Assembly: GCA_945874585.1 (NCBI GenBank)
Contig: CAMCHB010000048.1
Coordinates: 1-8,075, forward strand
Length of the DNA stretch: 8,075 bases
Reading direction: 5' to 3'
Source: an uncultured Clostridium sp.
GTDB lineage: Bacteria > Bacillota > Clostridia > TANB77 > CAG-508
Notes under the pieces: model-generated
The model's database searches: none
Told to the model about the DNA's origin: nothing
The model's input: the letters and a program-made list of their open reading frames with translations, nothing else
Made by a program: the position numbers and the translations under genes
Shown: one piece after another, positions 1 through 5,542 of the stretch
How the letters are laid out: each line of letters begins with the position of its first letter
Numbering within the stretch: position 1 is the stretch's first letter

Positions 1-11
1 ATAAGAGACAG
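1..11. other. Residual Nextera/Tn5 mosaic-end adapter at contig edge
   Basis: The window opens with ATAAGAGACAG, identical to the last 11 bases of the 19-base Tn5 mosaic end used in Nextera libraries. On the minus strand it reads CTGTCTCTTAT, the familiar read-through form. It begins exactly where the S4 reading frame departs from its family: after E-L-Y the next codon keeps only its first two genomic bases, then Cys-Leu-Leu follows where S4 proteins normally end in Ser-Lys or similar. The match to the adapter is seen directly; the artefact reading is inference, but a strong one. Confidence 0.9.
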
Positions 12-631
12 GAATATAACTCAACAATTAAGTGTTCTTGTACAGGGATATCGATATCTTCTCTAGATGCTAAGCGAATCACTTTACCACTTAATTTTTC
101 ATTATCTTTTTCTAACCAAGCTGGTATTGGTCTTGCACTGTTATTCTCTACATTTTCTTTAATTGTTTTATTATCTTTTCTGATTTCTCTAACAGCTATA
201 ACATCTCCTGGTTTAACCAAATAAGATGGTATATCTACTTTTTTACCATTTACTTCAAAATGTCCATGATTTACTAATTGTCTAGCTTGAGCTCTTGACA
301 TACCAAATCCTAAACGATAGACAACATTGTCTAAACGACTTTCTAGAATTTGTAATAATCTTTCACCTGTAACACCCTTTGTTACAGAAGCCATTTCAAA
401 ATATTTTCTAAATTGTTTTTCTTGAACACCATAGAATGATTTTGTTTTTTGTTTTTCTCTTAACTGAGTTCCGTATTCAGACAATTTTTTTCTTCTTTGT
501 CCATGTTGACCTGGAGCATAATTTCTTCTTGCAATACTACATTTATCTGTATAACATCTTGATCCTTTTAAGAACAATTTTTGTCCTTCTCTACGGCATA
601 TACGACATTGTTCATCTTTATATCTTGCCAT
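1..631 (-). CDS. rpsD: 30S ribosomal protein S4, 3' end missing
   Basis: S4 is a primary 16S rRNA binding protein that starts 30S assembly. In many bacteria it also represses translation of its own operon. The frame opens with ATG at 631 and stays open to the window edge. The N-terminal region carries a four-cysteine zinc cluster (C9, C12, C26, C31; C-X2-C-X13-C-X4-C), followed by the conserved APGQHGQRRKKLSEYG stretch (39-54). The S4 RNA-binding domain spans about 97-160, with the core MSRAQARQLVNHGHFEVNGK (111-130). The end approaches the usual terminus (DIPVQEHLIVELYS, 194-207). Residues 208-210 (Cys-Leu-Leu) come from adapter sequence at 1-11, so the true last codon or two and the stop are missing. 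The ribosome binding site is an AGAGGTG about 12-14 bases upstream. It follows rpsK as in the E. coli alpha operon, whereas B. subtilis keeps rpsD elsewhere; rpoA would be expected next. Confidence 0.97.
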   Translation of the reverse strand, partial: MARYKDEQCRICRREGQKLFLKGSRCYTDKCSIARRNYAPGQHGQRRKKLSEYGTQLREKQKTKSFYGVQEKQFRKYFEMASVTKGVTGERLLQILESRLDNVVYRLGFGMSRAQARQLVNHGHFEVNGKKVDIPSYLVKPGDVIAVREIRKDNKTIKENVENNSARPIPAWLEKDNEKLSGKVIRLASREDIDIPVQEHLIVELYSCLL

Positions 632-660
632 TTTCTTTCATTACACCTCTTTCTAAAATA

Positions 661-1059
661 CTATACTCTTCTTCTTTTTGGTGGTCTACAACCATTGTGT
701 GGAATTGGAGTTACATCCTTAATCATGCTGATTTCTAATCCTGCTGTTTGCAAAGATCGAATTGCAGCTTCACGTCCAGATCCAGGACCTTTTACATAAA
801 CTTCAACAGTTTTTAGTCCATGTTCCATAGCAGCTTTGGCAGCTGTTTCAGCTGCTTGTCCAGCAGCAAATGGTGTGCTCTTTCTTGAACCTTTGAATCC
901 TAATCCACCTGCACTAGCCCATGATATTACATTTCCATTCACATCAGCAATTGTAACGATTGTATTGTTAAAACTAGAATGAATATGAGCTGAACCTTTT
1001 TCTATATTTTTTCTATCTTTTCTTCTAGTTACTGTCTTTTTTGTACCTTTAACAGCCAT
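661..1059 (-). CDS. rpsK: 30S ribosomal protein S11
   Basis: S11 lies on the platform of the 30S subunit, near the mRNA exit region and the E site. The 132-residue product has the family's usual length. It carries the expected HIHSSFNNTIVTI (25-37), the GGLGFKGSRKSTPFAAG block (51-67) and the C-terminal signature DVTPIPHNGCRPPKRRRV (115-132). The ATG at 1059 follows GGAGGG by a normal distance. The gene lies 76 bases after rpsM and 29 bases before rpsD, in alpha-operon order. Nothing is truncated or unusual in the protein. Confidence 0.98.
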   Translation of the reverse strand: MAVKGTKKTVTRRKDRKNIEKGSAHIHSSFNNTIVTIADVNGNVISWASAGGLGFKGSRKSTPFAAGQAAETAAKAAMEHGLKTVEVYVKGPGSGREAAIRSLQTAGLEISMIKDVTPIPHNGCRPPKRRRV

Positions 1060-1090
1060 TATTCCTTTTCCCTCCTTATACGCAAGAATA

Positions 1091-1114
1091 AAATATGCTT
1101 AAAAAAACATATTT
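1091..1114 (-). other. Stem-loop in the rpsM-rpsK spacer
   Basis: A perfect 7-base inverted repeat (AAATATG at 1091-1097 and CATATTT at 1108-1114) encloses a 10-base loop that is U-rich in the minus-strand transcript. One bulged A would let the stem grow by two pairs. The U run is in the loop rather than after the stem, so it does not look like an intrinsic terminator. It may only protect or separate adjacent messages, or it may be chance in AT-rich DNA. Confidence 0.3.
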
Positions 1115-1135
1115 ATCTCTGATTATCGGTATTAT

Positions 1136-1504
1136 TTATTTTGTTTTGCTTTTGCTTACTAATTTTCTAGGTCCTTTTCTTGTTCTAGCATTAGTTTTTG
1201 TTCTTTGTCCTCTTACTGGTAATCCTTTTCTATGTCTTAATCCTCTGTAGCATCCAATTTCAGTAAGTCTTTTGATATTTAAAGCAACTTCTCTTCTAAG
1301 ATCTCCTTCTACTTTGTAATCTGCCATTGCTTTTCTAATATCATTTACTTGTTCGTCTGTTAAATCCTTTACTCTTATATCTGGATTTACTCCTGCTTCT
1401 GCCAAGATTTTTTGAGAGCTTGATAAACCAATACCATATATATAAGTTAAACCAATTTCAACTCTCTTTTCTCTAGGTAAATCTACTCCTGCTATACGAG
1501 CCAT
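1136..1504 (-). CDS. rpsM: 30S ribosomal protein S13
   Basis: S13 sits in the 30S head, contacts the P-site tRNA through its C-terminal tail and forms bridges to the 50S subunit. The product from the ATG at 1504 is 122 residues, the normal length, and begins MARIAGVDLPREKR. The helical body (YIYGIGLSSSQKIL, 21-34) leads to the signature RGLRHRKGLPVRGQRTKTNA (87-106) and a basic tail. A TTG at 1522 would add six residues, but it overlaps the GGAGGTG ribosome binding site at 1514-1520, so it is not the start. The gene is the first member of the alpha-type group after rpmJ and is preceded by a long, structured spacer. Confidence 0.97.
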   Translation of the reverse strand: MARIAGVDLPREKRVEIGLTYIYGIGLSSSQKILAEAGVNPDIRVKDLTDEQVNDIRKAMADYKVEGDLRREVALNIKRLTEIGCYRGLRHRKGLPVRGQRTKTNARTRKGPRKLVSKSKTK

Positions 1505-1513
1505 TCTTTTTAG

Positions 1514-1520
1514 CACCTCC
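1514..1520 (-). promoter_or_regulatory. Ribosome binding site of rpsM
   Basis: GGAGGTG in the minus-strand message lies 9 bases before the ATG at 1504. It fixes that start and rules out the in-frame TTG at 1522, which overlaps it. Confidence 0.85.
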
Positions 1521-1603
1521 AAAATTTATTCATTGTTACCTTTTTATTTTAAATGAAATGTAAATTTTATTTAAAAATTTAGTATTTTAAAACGCCAGGT
1601 ATT

Positions 1604-1632
1604 TATATAAACATAAATCAGAATTGTAACAA
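1604..1632 (-). promoter_or_regulatory. Possible secondary promoter upstream of rpsM
   Basis: On the minus strand, TTGTTA (1627-1632) is separated by 17 bases from TATATA (1604-1609), a plausible but weak sigma-A type match. The -35 hexamer falls inside the palindrome at 1625-1640 and the -10 overlaps one arm of the long stem at 1605-1666. If it is a real promoter, a protein bound at the palindrome could block it. In AT-rich DNA such matches occur by chance, and the RNA-structure explanation competes with this one. Confidence 0.25.
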
Positions 1633-1666
1633 ATGTTACACAGCCGCTCCTCATTTATGTTAATAT
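1605..1666 (-). other. Nested stem-loop in the rpmJ-rpsM spacer, candidate cis-regulatory RNA
   Basis: Immediately after the rpmJ stop lies an outer stem of 14 positions with a single mismatch (arms 1605-1618 and 1653-1666, mismatch 1609/1662). It encloses 34 bases. Inside is a second perfect inverted repeat, TGTAACA and TGTTACA (1625-1631 and 1634-1640). The message between the outer 5' arm and the inner hairpin reads GAGGAGCGGCTG, which is much more GC-rich than its surroundings. No U run follows, so this is not a standard intrinsic terminator. A ribosomal-protein target that controls rpsM-rpsK-rpsD, perhaps S4, is inference only. Confidence 0.5.
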
Positions 1667-1667
1667 C

Positions 1668-1781
1668 TTATCCTTGTCTTTGTTTGTGTTTTGGGTTTTC
1701 ACAAATTACCCTAATCACACCTTTTCTTTTGATTACTTTGCATTTTTCACACATTTTTTTTACAGATGGTCTTACCTTCAT
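1668..1781 (-). CDS. rpmJ: 50S ribosomal protein L36, zinc-binding type
   Basis: L36 is the smallest large-subunit protein and binds 23S rRNA late in assembly. This 37-residue product begins MKVRPSVKKMCEKCKVIKRK and ends KHKQRQG, the standard form. The zinc ribbon ligands C11, C14, C27 and H32 are all present, so this is the C+ (zinc-dependent) version. ATG at 1781 follows GGAGGTG by seven bases. It sits between infA and rpsM as in most Firmicutes. It is 44 bases from infA but 163 bases from the rpsM start, which is unusual. Confidence 0.97.
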   Translation of the reverse strand: MKVRPSVKKMCEKCKVIKRKGVIRVICENPKHKQRQG

Positions 1782-1825
1782 TTTCTACACCTCCTATATT
1801 TGAACAGTGGAATTCCCTGCTAAGT

Positions 1826-2044
1826 TTATTTATCCCTCCATACAATACGACCTCTTGAAAGATCATATGGTGAAAGTTCTAATTTTACTTTATCACCTGG
1901 TAAAATTTTAATATAGTTCATTCTTAATTTACCAGATATATGAGCAAGTACTTCGTGTCCATTTTCCAATCTTACTTTAAAATTAGTATTTGGTAATGCT
2001 TCCACAACTGTACCCTCTATTTCAATTACATCTTCCTTAGCCAA
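1826..2044 (-). CDS. infA: Translation initiation factor IF-1
   Basis: IF-1 occupies the 30S A site during initiation and works with IF-2 and IF-3 to select the initiator tRNA. The 72-residue product is full length and is a single OB-fold (S1-like) domain. It shows the family's conserved stretches: EGTVVEALPNTNFKV (10-24), HISGKLRMNYIKILPGDKV (35-53) and SPYDLSRGRI (58-67). The start is TTG at 2044, so the first residue is still formyl-Met. It is chosen because GAGGAGGGG lies 6-8 bases upstream and MAKEDVIEIEG is the normal N-terminus. A strong promoter lies about 60 bases upstream, making infA the first gene of a separate transcript. The small KOW-domain gene that B. subtilis has between map and infA is absent. 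Confidence 0.97.
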   Translation of the reverse strand: MAKEDVIEIEGTVVEALPNTNFKVRLENGHEVLAHISGKLRMNYIKILPGDKVKLELSPYDLSRGRIVWRDK

Positions 2045-2050
2045 ATTTTT

Positions 2051-2059
2051 CCCCTCCTC
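2051..2059 (-). promoter_or_regulatory. Ribosome binding site of infA, supporting a TTG start
   Basis: The message reads GAGGAGGGG here, 6-8 bases before the TTG at 2044. No ATG lies at a suitable distance, so this site decides the non-ATG start. Confidence 0.8.
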
Positions 2060-2082
2060 AAAAAGAGTATTTTCTATTTCTA

Positions 2083-2101
2083 CTATATTCTCTTAATATA
2101 G
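2083..2101 (-). other. Perfect hairpin at the predicted 5' end of the infA transcript
   Basis: A perfect 7-base inverted repeat, CTATATT and AATATAG, encloses a 5-base loop (AAGAG in the message). It begins one or two bases after the transcription start predicted from the promoter at 2109-2137. It could be a 5'-terminal stem-loop that protects the mRNA, or a dyad operator just downstream of the promoter. The stem is almost all A-U pairs and weak. Confidence 0.4.
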
Positions 2102-2108
2102 CTAGTAT

Positions 2109-2137
2109 AGTATATAATAATTTTATCCAATTGTCAA
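2109..2137 (-). promoter_or_regulatory. Sigma-A type promoter for infA-rpmJ-rpsM-rpsK-rpsD
   Basis: The minus strand carries a perfect -35 TTGACA (2132-2137), a 17-base spacer and a -10 TATACT (2109-2114). That is one base from consensus, at the ideal spacing. The -35 lies within the last codons of map and the spacer covers the map stop. Transcription should begin near 2102-2103. This is by far the best promoter match in the window and would let the alpha-type genes be expressed independently of the upstream spc-type genes. Confidence 0.8.
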
Positions 2138-2893
2138 TATTTCTGGCTCTTTTTCTGTCACTAAAATTGTATTTTCATAATGAGCAGATAAACTACCATC
2201 TTCTGATATAACTGTCCAGCCATCGTCAAGTTCCAACATATTTGGACTACCTGCAATAACCATTGGTTCAATAGCCAATGTCATACCTGGTTGTAGTCGA
2301 ACACCACGACCTGCCTTACCATAGTTTGGAATACCTGGATCTTCGTGCATTTGTCTACCAATGCCATGTCCTTGGAATTCTCTTAAAACAGAAAATCCTT
2401 TTTGATGTACAAATTCTCCTATGGCATGAGAAACATCACCAATTCGATTACCGGGAACTGCATATTTTATACCTTCATAAAATGCCTGCTCCGTTACTTT
2501 TACCAATTCTTCTGCTTTTTTATTTGCTTTTCCAACAATATAGGTTCTAGCCGCATCTCCATGAAATCCATTTTTTAGCACGACAAGATCTATACTAACA
2601 ATATCACCATCTCTTAGAATCTCCTTTTTAGATGGAATTCCATGAATAATGACATCGTTCACTGAGATACACAAAGTAGCTGGAAAATTGGGTACTCCTT
2701 TTATGCCACTTGGGTAATTCTTTTGCGCTGGTATGCCACCATGAGCTAAAATAAATTTTTCAGCAATATCGTTAATTTCTTGTGTACTAATACCAGGTCG
2801 AATTGCTTTTCGAATTTCCTCATGTGTTAAATAGGTTAGATGACAAGCCTCTTTCATGATTTCTATTTCTCTTTTAGATTTAATATCTACCAT
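2123..2893 (-). CDS. map: Methionine aminopeptidase, type I
   Basis: This cytosolic metalloenzyme removes the initiator methionine from nascent proteins whose second residue is small. The 256-residue product matches the short bacterial type Ia form, with no N-terminal SH3-binding zinc extension. All five metal ligands of the pita-bread fold are visible: D102 (in SIDLVV), D113 (in HGDAARTY), H176 (in GHGIG), E209 (in AIEPM) and E240 (in HYENT). The catalytic-pocket histidines H84 (VIIHGIP) and H183 (MHEDPGIPNYG) are also present. ATG at 2893 follows AGAGGG by eight bases and lies 20 bases after adk, so the two are surely co-transcribed. The last codons contain the -35 element of the infA promoter. 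Confidence 0.97.
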   Translation of the reverse strand: MVDIKSKREIEIMKEACHLTYLTHEEIRKAIRPGISTQEINDIAEKFILAHGGIPAQKNYPSGIKGVPNFPATLCISVNDVIIHGIPSKKEILRDGDIVSIDLVVLKNGFHGDAARTYIVGKANKKAEELVKVTEQAFYEGIKYAVPGNRIGDVSHAIGEFVHQKGFSVLREFQGHGIGRQMHEDPGIPNYGKAGRGVRLQPGMTLAIEPMVIAGSPNMLELDDGWTVISEDGSLSAHYENTILVTEKEPEILTIG

Positions 2894-2913
2894 TTTTTGT
2901 TCCCTCTTTCTTC

Positions 2914-3579
2914 CTATTCCATATCTTCTAAATGAATCATTGTTTGATGAACCAAATCATCAATTGTTGTTTCTTCTCCAGAATGTATATTCCATAAAAC
3001 ACCCTGCTTGTTATAATATTTCAATAGTTTCCTTGTTGTCTTGTTGTAAATTTCCAATCGATCTTTAATGGTCTCCTCATTATCGTCTGCTCTTTGAATT
3101 AGTTTTTCACCACATTTGTCACAGATGCCATTTACCTTAGGAATTTTCCCGTATTTTAAGTTATAAATTTCCCCACATCTAGAATTTGGACAAATTCTGC
3201 GATTTACAATTCGATCAATGATTAAGCTTTCTTTTACATCTAAGTTCATAGCTAAATCTACCTTATAATCCAATTGTTTAAACAATTGATCCAAATGTTC
3301 TGCTTGTGGTATAGTTCTTGGATATCCATCCAAAATAATTCCTTTGTTTAGATCATATTTTACAATTTTACTTTCAAATAATTCCATTGCCATTTCATCT
3401 GGAATTAAATCTCCCCCATCGATACATTTTTTTATCTTTTTTCCTAGTTCTGTTTCGTCTTTTGTTAGAGCACGAAACACATCACCACTAGACAAATGGG
3501 TGATACCTAATTGTACAGCTAATCTTTTTCCAACTGTTCCTTTTCCAGCTCCTGGCGCTCCCAACATGATAATTATCAA
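2914..3579 (-). CDS. adk: Adenylate kinase, zinc-type LID
   Basis: Adk interconverts ATP and AMP with two ADP and sets the cell's adenylate balance. The 221-residue product is a long-form enzyme. It has the P-loop GAPGAGKGT (7-15), SSGDVFRA (30-37) of the AMP site, DGYPRT (84-89) where most enzymes have DGFPRT, and RADDNEETIKDRL (163-175) after the LID. The LID holds four cysteines, C130, C135, C153 and C156. The first pair is spaced C-X4-C rather than the usual C-X2-C. The start is TTG at 3579, ten bases after AAGGAG, and gives MIIIMLGAPG, which completes the first beta strand. The ATG at 3567 would remove that strand and is poorly placed. The gene follows secY after 164 bases, a wider gap than its neighbours have. 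Confidence 0.96.
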   Translation of the reverse strand: MIIIMLGAPGAGKGTVGKRLAVQLGITHLSSGDVFRALTKDETELGKKIKKCIDGGDLIPDEMAMELFESKIVKYDLNKGIILDGYPRTIPQAEHLDQLFKQLDYKVDLAMNLDVKESLIIDRIVNRRICPNSRCGEIYNLKYGKIPKVNGICDKCGEKLIQRADDNEETIKDRLEIYNKTTRKLLKYYNKQGVLWNIHSGEETTIDDLVHQTMIHLEDME

Positions 3580-3589
3580 AATAGAACAA

Positions 3590-3595
3590 CTCCTT
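3590..3595 (-). promoter_or_regulatory. Ribosome binding site of adk, supporting a TTG start
   Basis: AAGGAG in the message lies ten bases before the TTG at 3579. It is 22 bases from the in-frame ATG at 3567, too far for efficient initiation, so it decides the start. Confidence 0.75.
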
Positions 3596-3598
3596 TTT

Positions 3599-3661
3599 CA
3601 ATATTTTTTGCATTTTATTTGCTTTTTCATTTTTTATCCAAACAAGCAAAAAGATATATTG
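3599..3661 (-). other. Long imperfect stem in the adk leader
   Basis: In the message, CAATAT-(bulged ATC)-TTTTTGC (3646-3661) can pair with GCAAAAAATATTG (3599-3611). This gives 13 pairs around a 34-base loop and ends three bases before the adk ribosome binding site. A competing 7-base stem (3618-3624 with 3644-3650) shares one arm, so the two folds exclude each other. The composition is very A/U-rich and this may be chance, but the placement suits a translational control element. Confidence 0.3.
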
Positions 3662-3712
3662 CCAGGGAATCCGAAAATTTTCTCATCCTTGACAATAATT
3701 TTAATAAATAAT

Positions 3713-3731
3713 AGCGACTAAAAAAGCCGCT
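3713..3731 (-). terminator. Weak terminator-like hairpin after secY
   Basis: The message folds as AGCGGC, a 7-base U-rich loop, then GTCGCT (six pairs, one of them G-U), about a dozen bases after the secY stop. It is followed by ATTATTTATT, which is U-rich but not an uninterrupted U run. It is the only GC-containing hairpin in this spacer. It might reduce read-through into adk or serve as a processing site, and complete termination is unlikely because no clear promoter for adk is seen. Confidence 0.35.
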
Positions 3732-3743
3732 CTTATTCATCTA

Positions 3744-5069
3744 TTAGTCCAAGAATCCTTTGTAATGTCTCATCACTAATTGTGATTCCAATTGTTGTAC
3801 TATTTCTAGTGCAACACCAACAATAATAAGGATAGATGTACCACCAAATGCAATGTTTAGATCTGTAAATCGAACAAGCATTGGGATAATAGCAACGATA
3901 GCAAGGAACACTGCTCCAAACCATGTTAATTTTGTCATAATAGATTTTAAATATTCTGTTGTTGGTTTACCTGCACGAATACCAGGTATAAAACCACCAT
4001 TTTTCTTAATATTGCTTGAAACCTCTGCAGGGTTGAATGTAGCAAATGTATAGAAAAATGTAAATCCAACAATTAGCAATAAGTACACTGCTGCATTGGC
4101 AATTGAATAACCAATTGGAACACCATTTGAAGTTGATGTTGCAATTGAGAATTTATAAACACCAGCCCAAAAACCAGTTTGTGTTGCAATATCTGGTATA
4201 AATATTTGCAAGAACATAGCTGGAAATGTCATAAAGGCAGAAGCAAAGATAATAGGCATTACACCAGCCATTGCTAATTTCAATGGAATATGGGTGCTTT
4301 GTCCACCATACATTTTTCTTCCTACGACTTTTTTAGAATATTGTACTGGTATTCTTCTTTCAGATTGTTGTACAAAAACAACCGCAGCGATTAGTACAAT
4401 AGCACCAATTACAAGTCCTAATGCTGTAATAAGGCCTGTTGTGCTAAATCCTGTTGCTGTAAATATAATACCATATAAAGTTGTAGCAAAAGAAGGTAAT
4501 CCAGCAATGATACCTACGAAGATTAACATAGATATACCATTACCAACTCCTTTTGTGGTAATTTGTTCACCTAACCACATTAGTAATGCAGTTCCAGCAA
4601 CCAATGAACATACAACTAAGAATCCAGTAAAAAATCCTGGATGAATGAAAATTCCACTGTCTTTATAAGCAATGTATATACCTGCTGCTTCAACAGTAGC
4701 TAAGACGATGGTAAGAATCTTGGTATATCGATTTACCTTTGCTTTACCATCTTCTCCACCTTCCTTCATCATTTTTTCCAAGGAAGGAATAATAAAACCT
4801 AATAATTGAATAACAATTGACGCTGTAATGTAAGGGCTAATTGACATAGCAAATACTGAAAATCTTGAAAATGCACCACCAGAGATAATATCAATTAAAC
4901 CTGTAATACCATTTGCTGATGCAGCCATCTGATCACTTAAAGTAATTGTGTTGACACCCGGTACCGTTATAAAACATCCTAAACGAAAAAATACAATTAG
5001 TAGTAATACAAAAAATAATTTTTTACGAACATCAGGATTTTTTATAGCACTTGTTAATGTCTTTAACAT
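3744..5069 (-). CDS. secY: Protein translocase subunit SecY
   Basis: SecY is the channel of the Sec translocon in the cytoplasmic membrane. With SecE, SecG and the SecA motor or the ribosome it moves proteins across or into the membrane. The 441-residue product is full length with ten predicted membrane segments, at about 17-36, 70-92, 116-135, 147-167, 178-196, 215-234, 265-288, 320-344, 382-400 and 405-424. The plug and second segment region reads GGAFSRFSVFAMSISPYITA (64-83). The cytoplasmic loop QQSERRIPVQYSKK (234-247) and the NPAEVSSNIKKNGGFIPGIR stretch (346-365), both used for SecA and ribosome contact, are intact, as is the HYKGFLD tail. Its ATG overlaps the rplO stop by one base, so translation is probably coupled. 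Confidence 0.98.
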   Translation of the reverse strand: MLKTLTSAIKNPDVRKKLFFVLLLIVFFRLGCFITVPGVNTITLSDQMAASANGITGLIDIISGGAFSRFSVFAMSISPYITASIVIQLLGFIIPSLEKMMKEGGEDGKAKVNRYTKILTIVLATVEAAGIYIAYKDSGIFIHPGFFTGFLVVCSLVAGTALLMWLGEQITTKGVGNGISMLIFVGIIAGLPSFATTLYGIIFTATGFSTTGLITALGLVIGAIVLIAAVVFVQQSERRIPVQYSKKVVGRKMYGGQSTHIPLKLAMAGVMPIIFASAFMTFPAMFLQIFIPDIATQTGFWAGVYKFSIATSTSNGVPIGYSIANAAVYLLLIVGFTFFYTFATFNPAEVSSNIKKNGGFIPGIRAGKPTTEYLKSIMTKLTWFGAVFLAIVAIIPMLVRFTDLNIAFGGTSILIIVGVALEIVQQLESQLVMRHYKGFLD

Positions 5070-5080
5070 TAGATCACCTC
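5069..5080 (-). promoter_or_regulatory. rplO-secY coupling junction
   Basis: The message reads GAGGTGATCTAATG. The last three sense codons of rplO (Glu-Val-Ile) form a nine-base perfect complement to the 16S anti-Shine-Dalgarno end. The rplO stop TAA then shares its last A with the secY ATG. Ribosomes finishing L15 are placed to restart on secY. Confidence 0.8.
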
Positions 5081-5503
5081 AGTCTTTCCGCCAAGAGATT
5101 CGATCTTTTCTTTTGCGGCTTTTGTAAATCTATTTGCTTTTACATTTAATTTTTTCTCTAATTTTCCTGTAGCTAATACTACGATTCCATCATTTTTCTT
5201 AGAGATAATACCTTCTTTTAATAAAGTATCAGCAGTTACATCAGTTGCTTCTGATTTATTTAACATTGTTAATGTAACTTCTGTATAAGTTTTAGCATGA
5301 ATGTTTGTGAATCCTCTTTTAGGTAGTCTTCTATATAATGGAGTTTGTCCTCCTTCGAAACCACGTCTTACACCTCCGCCAGATCTAGCTTTTTGTCCTT
5401 TATGTCCTTTTCCAGAAGTTTTTCCTAAACCAGAACCAATTCCACGACCAACTCTTCTTCTTGTTTCTTTTTTTACTGCTGGCTTTAATTCTCCTAACTT
5501 CAT
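5069..5503 (-). CDS. rplO: 50S ribosomal protein L15
   Basis: L15 binds 23S rRNA through a long basic N-terminal extension and helps late 50S assembly. The 144-residue product has the normal length. The glycine- and lysine-rich N-terminus RRVGRGIGSGLGKTSGKGHK (16-35) is followed by SGGGVRRGFEGGQTPLYRRL (41-60) and PKRGFTN (61-67), all family hallmarks. The globular C-terminal part ends ANRFTKAAKEKIESLGGK (123-140). ATG at 5503 follows AGGAGGTG by a normal distance. It lies only 39 bases after rpsE, where most bacteria have rpmD (L30). Confidence 0.98.
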   Translation of the reverse strand: MKLGELKPAVKKETRRRVGRGIGSGLGKTSGKGHKGQKARSGGGVRRGFEGGQTPLYRRLPKRGFTNIHAKTYTEVTLTMLNKSEATDVTADTLLKEGIISKKNDGIVVLATGKLEKKLNVKANRFTKAAKEKIESLGGKTEVI

Positions 5504-5542
5504 TTATTGCACCTCCTATTTAATAATCGTACCTTTTAGTTT

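Noticed and set aside
618..641. Seven-codon upstream reading frame (MKENGKI) overlapping the rpsD start
   Set aside because: Its ATG lies only two to four bases after the Shine-Dalgarno core, too close for good initiation; most likely chance.
1136..1522. Longer S13 starting at TTG 1522 with six extra residues
   Set aside because: The TTG overlaps the GGAGGTG ribosome binding site and the extra residues are absent from the family; ATG 1504 gives the normal length.
1562..1580. Perfect 7-base inverted repeat AAATTTT/AAAATTT
   Set aside because: It consists only of A and T in a very AT-rich spacer and would form an extremely weak stem; expected by chance.
3673..3682. Ten-base palindrome GAAAATTTTC
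   Set aside because: Short and almost entirely A/T, with no partner site or promoter next to it.
3689..3694. TTGACA on the plus strand in the secY-adk spacer
   Set aside because: No -10-like hexamer follows at 16-18 bases and there is no plus-strand gene downstream.
3344..3721. Plus-strand open frame opposite adk, and similar ones opposite secY, rplO and rpsH
   Set aside because: They lie antisense to well-conserved genes, match no known family, lack ribosome binding sites and have the composition of shadow frames.
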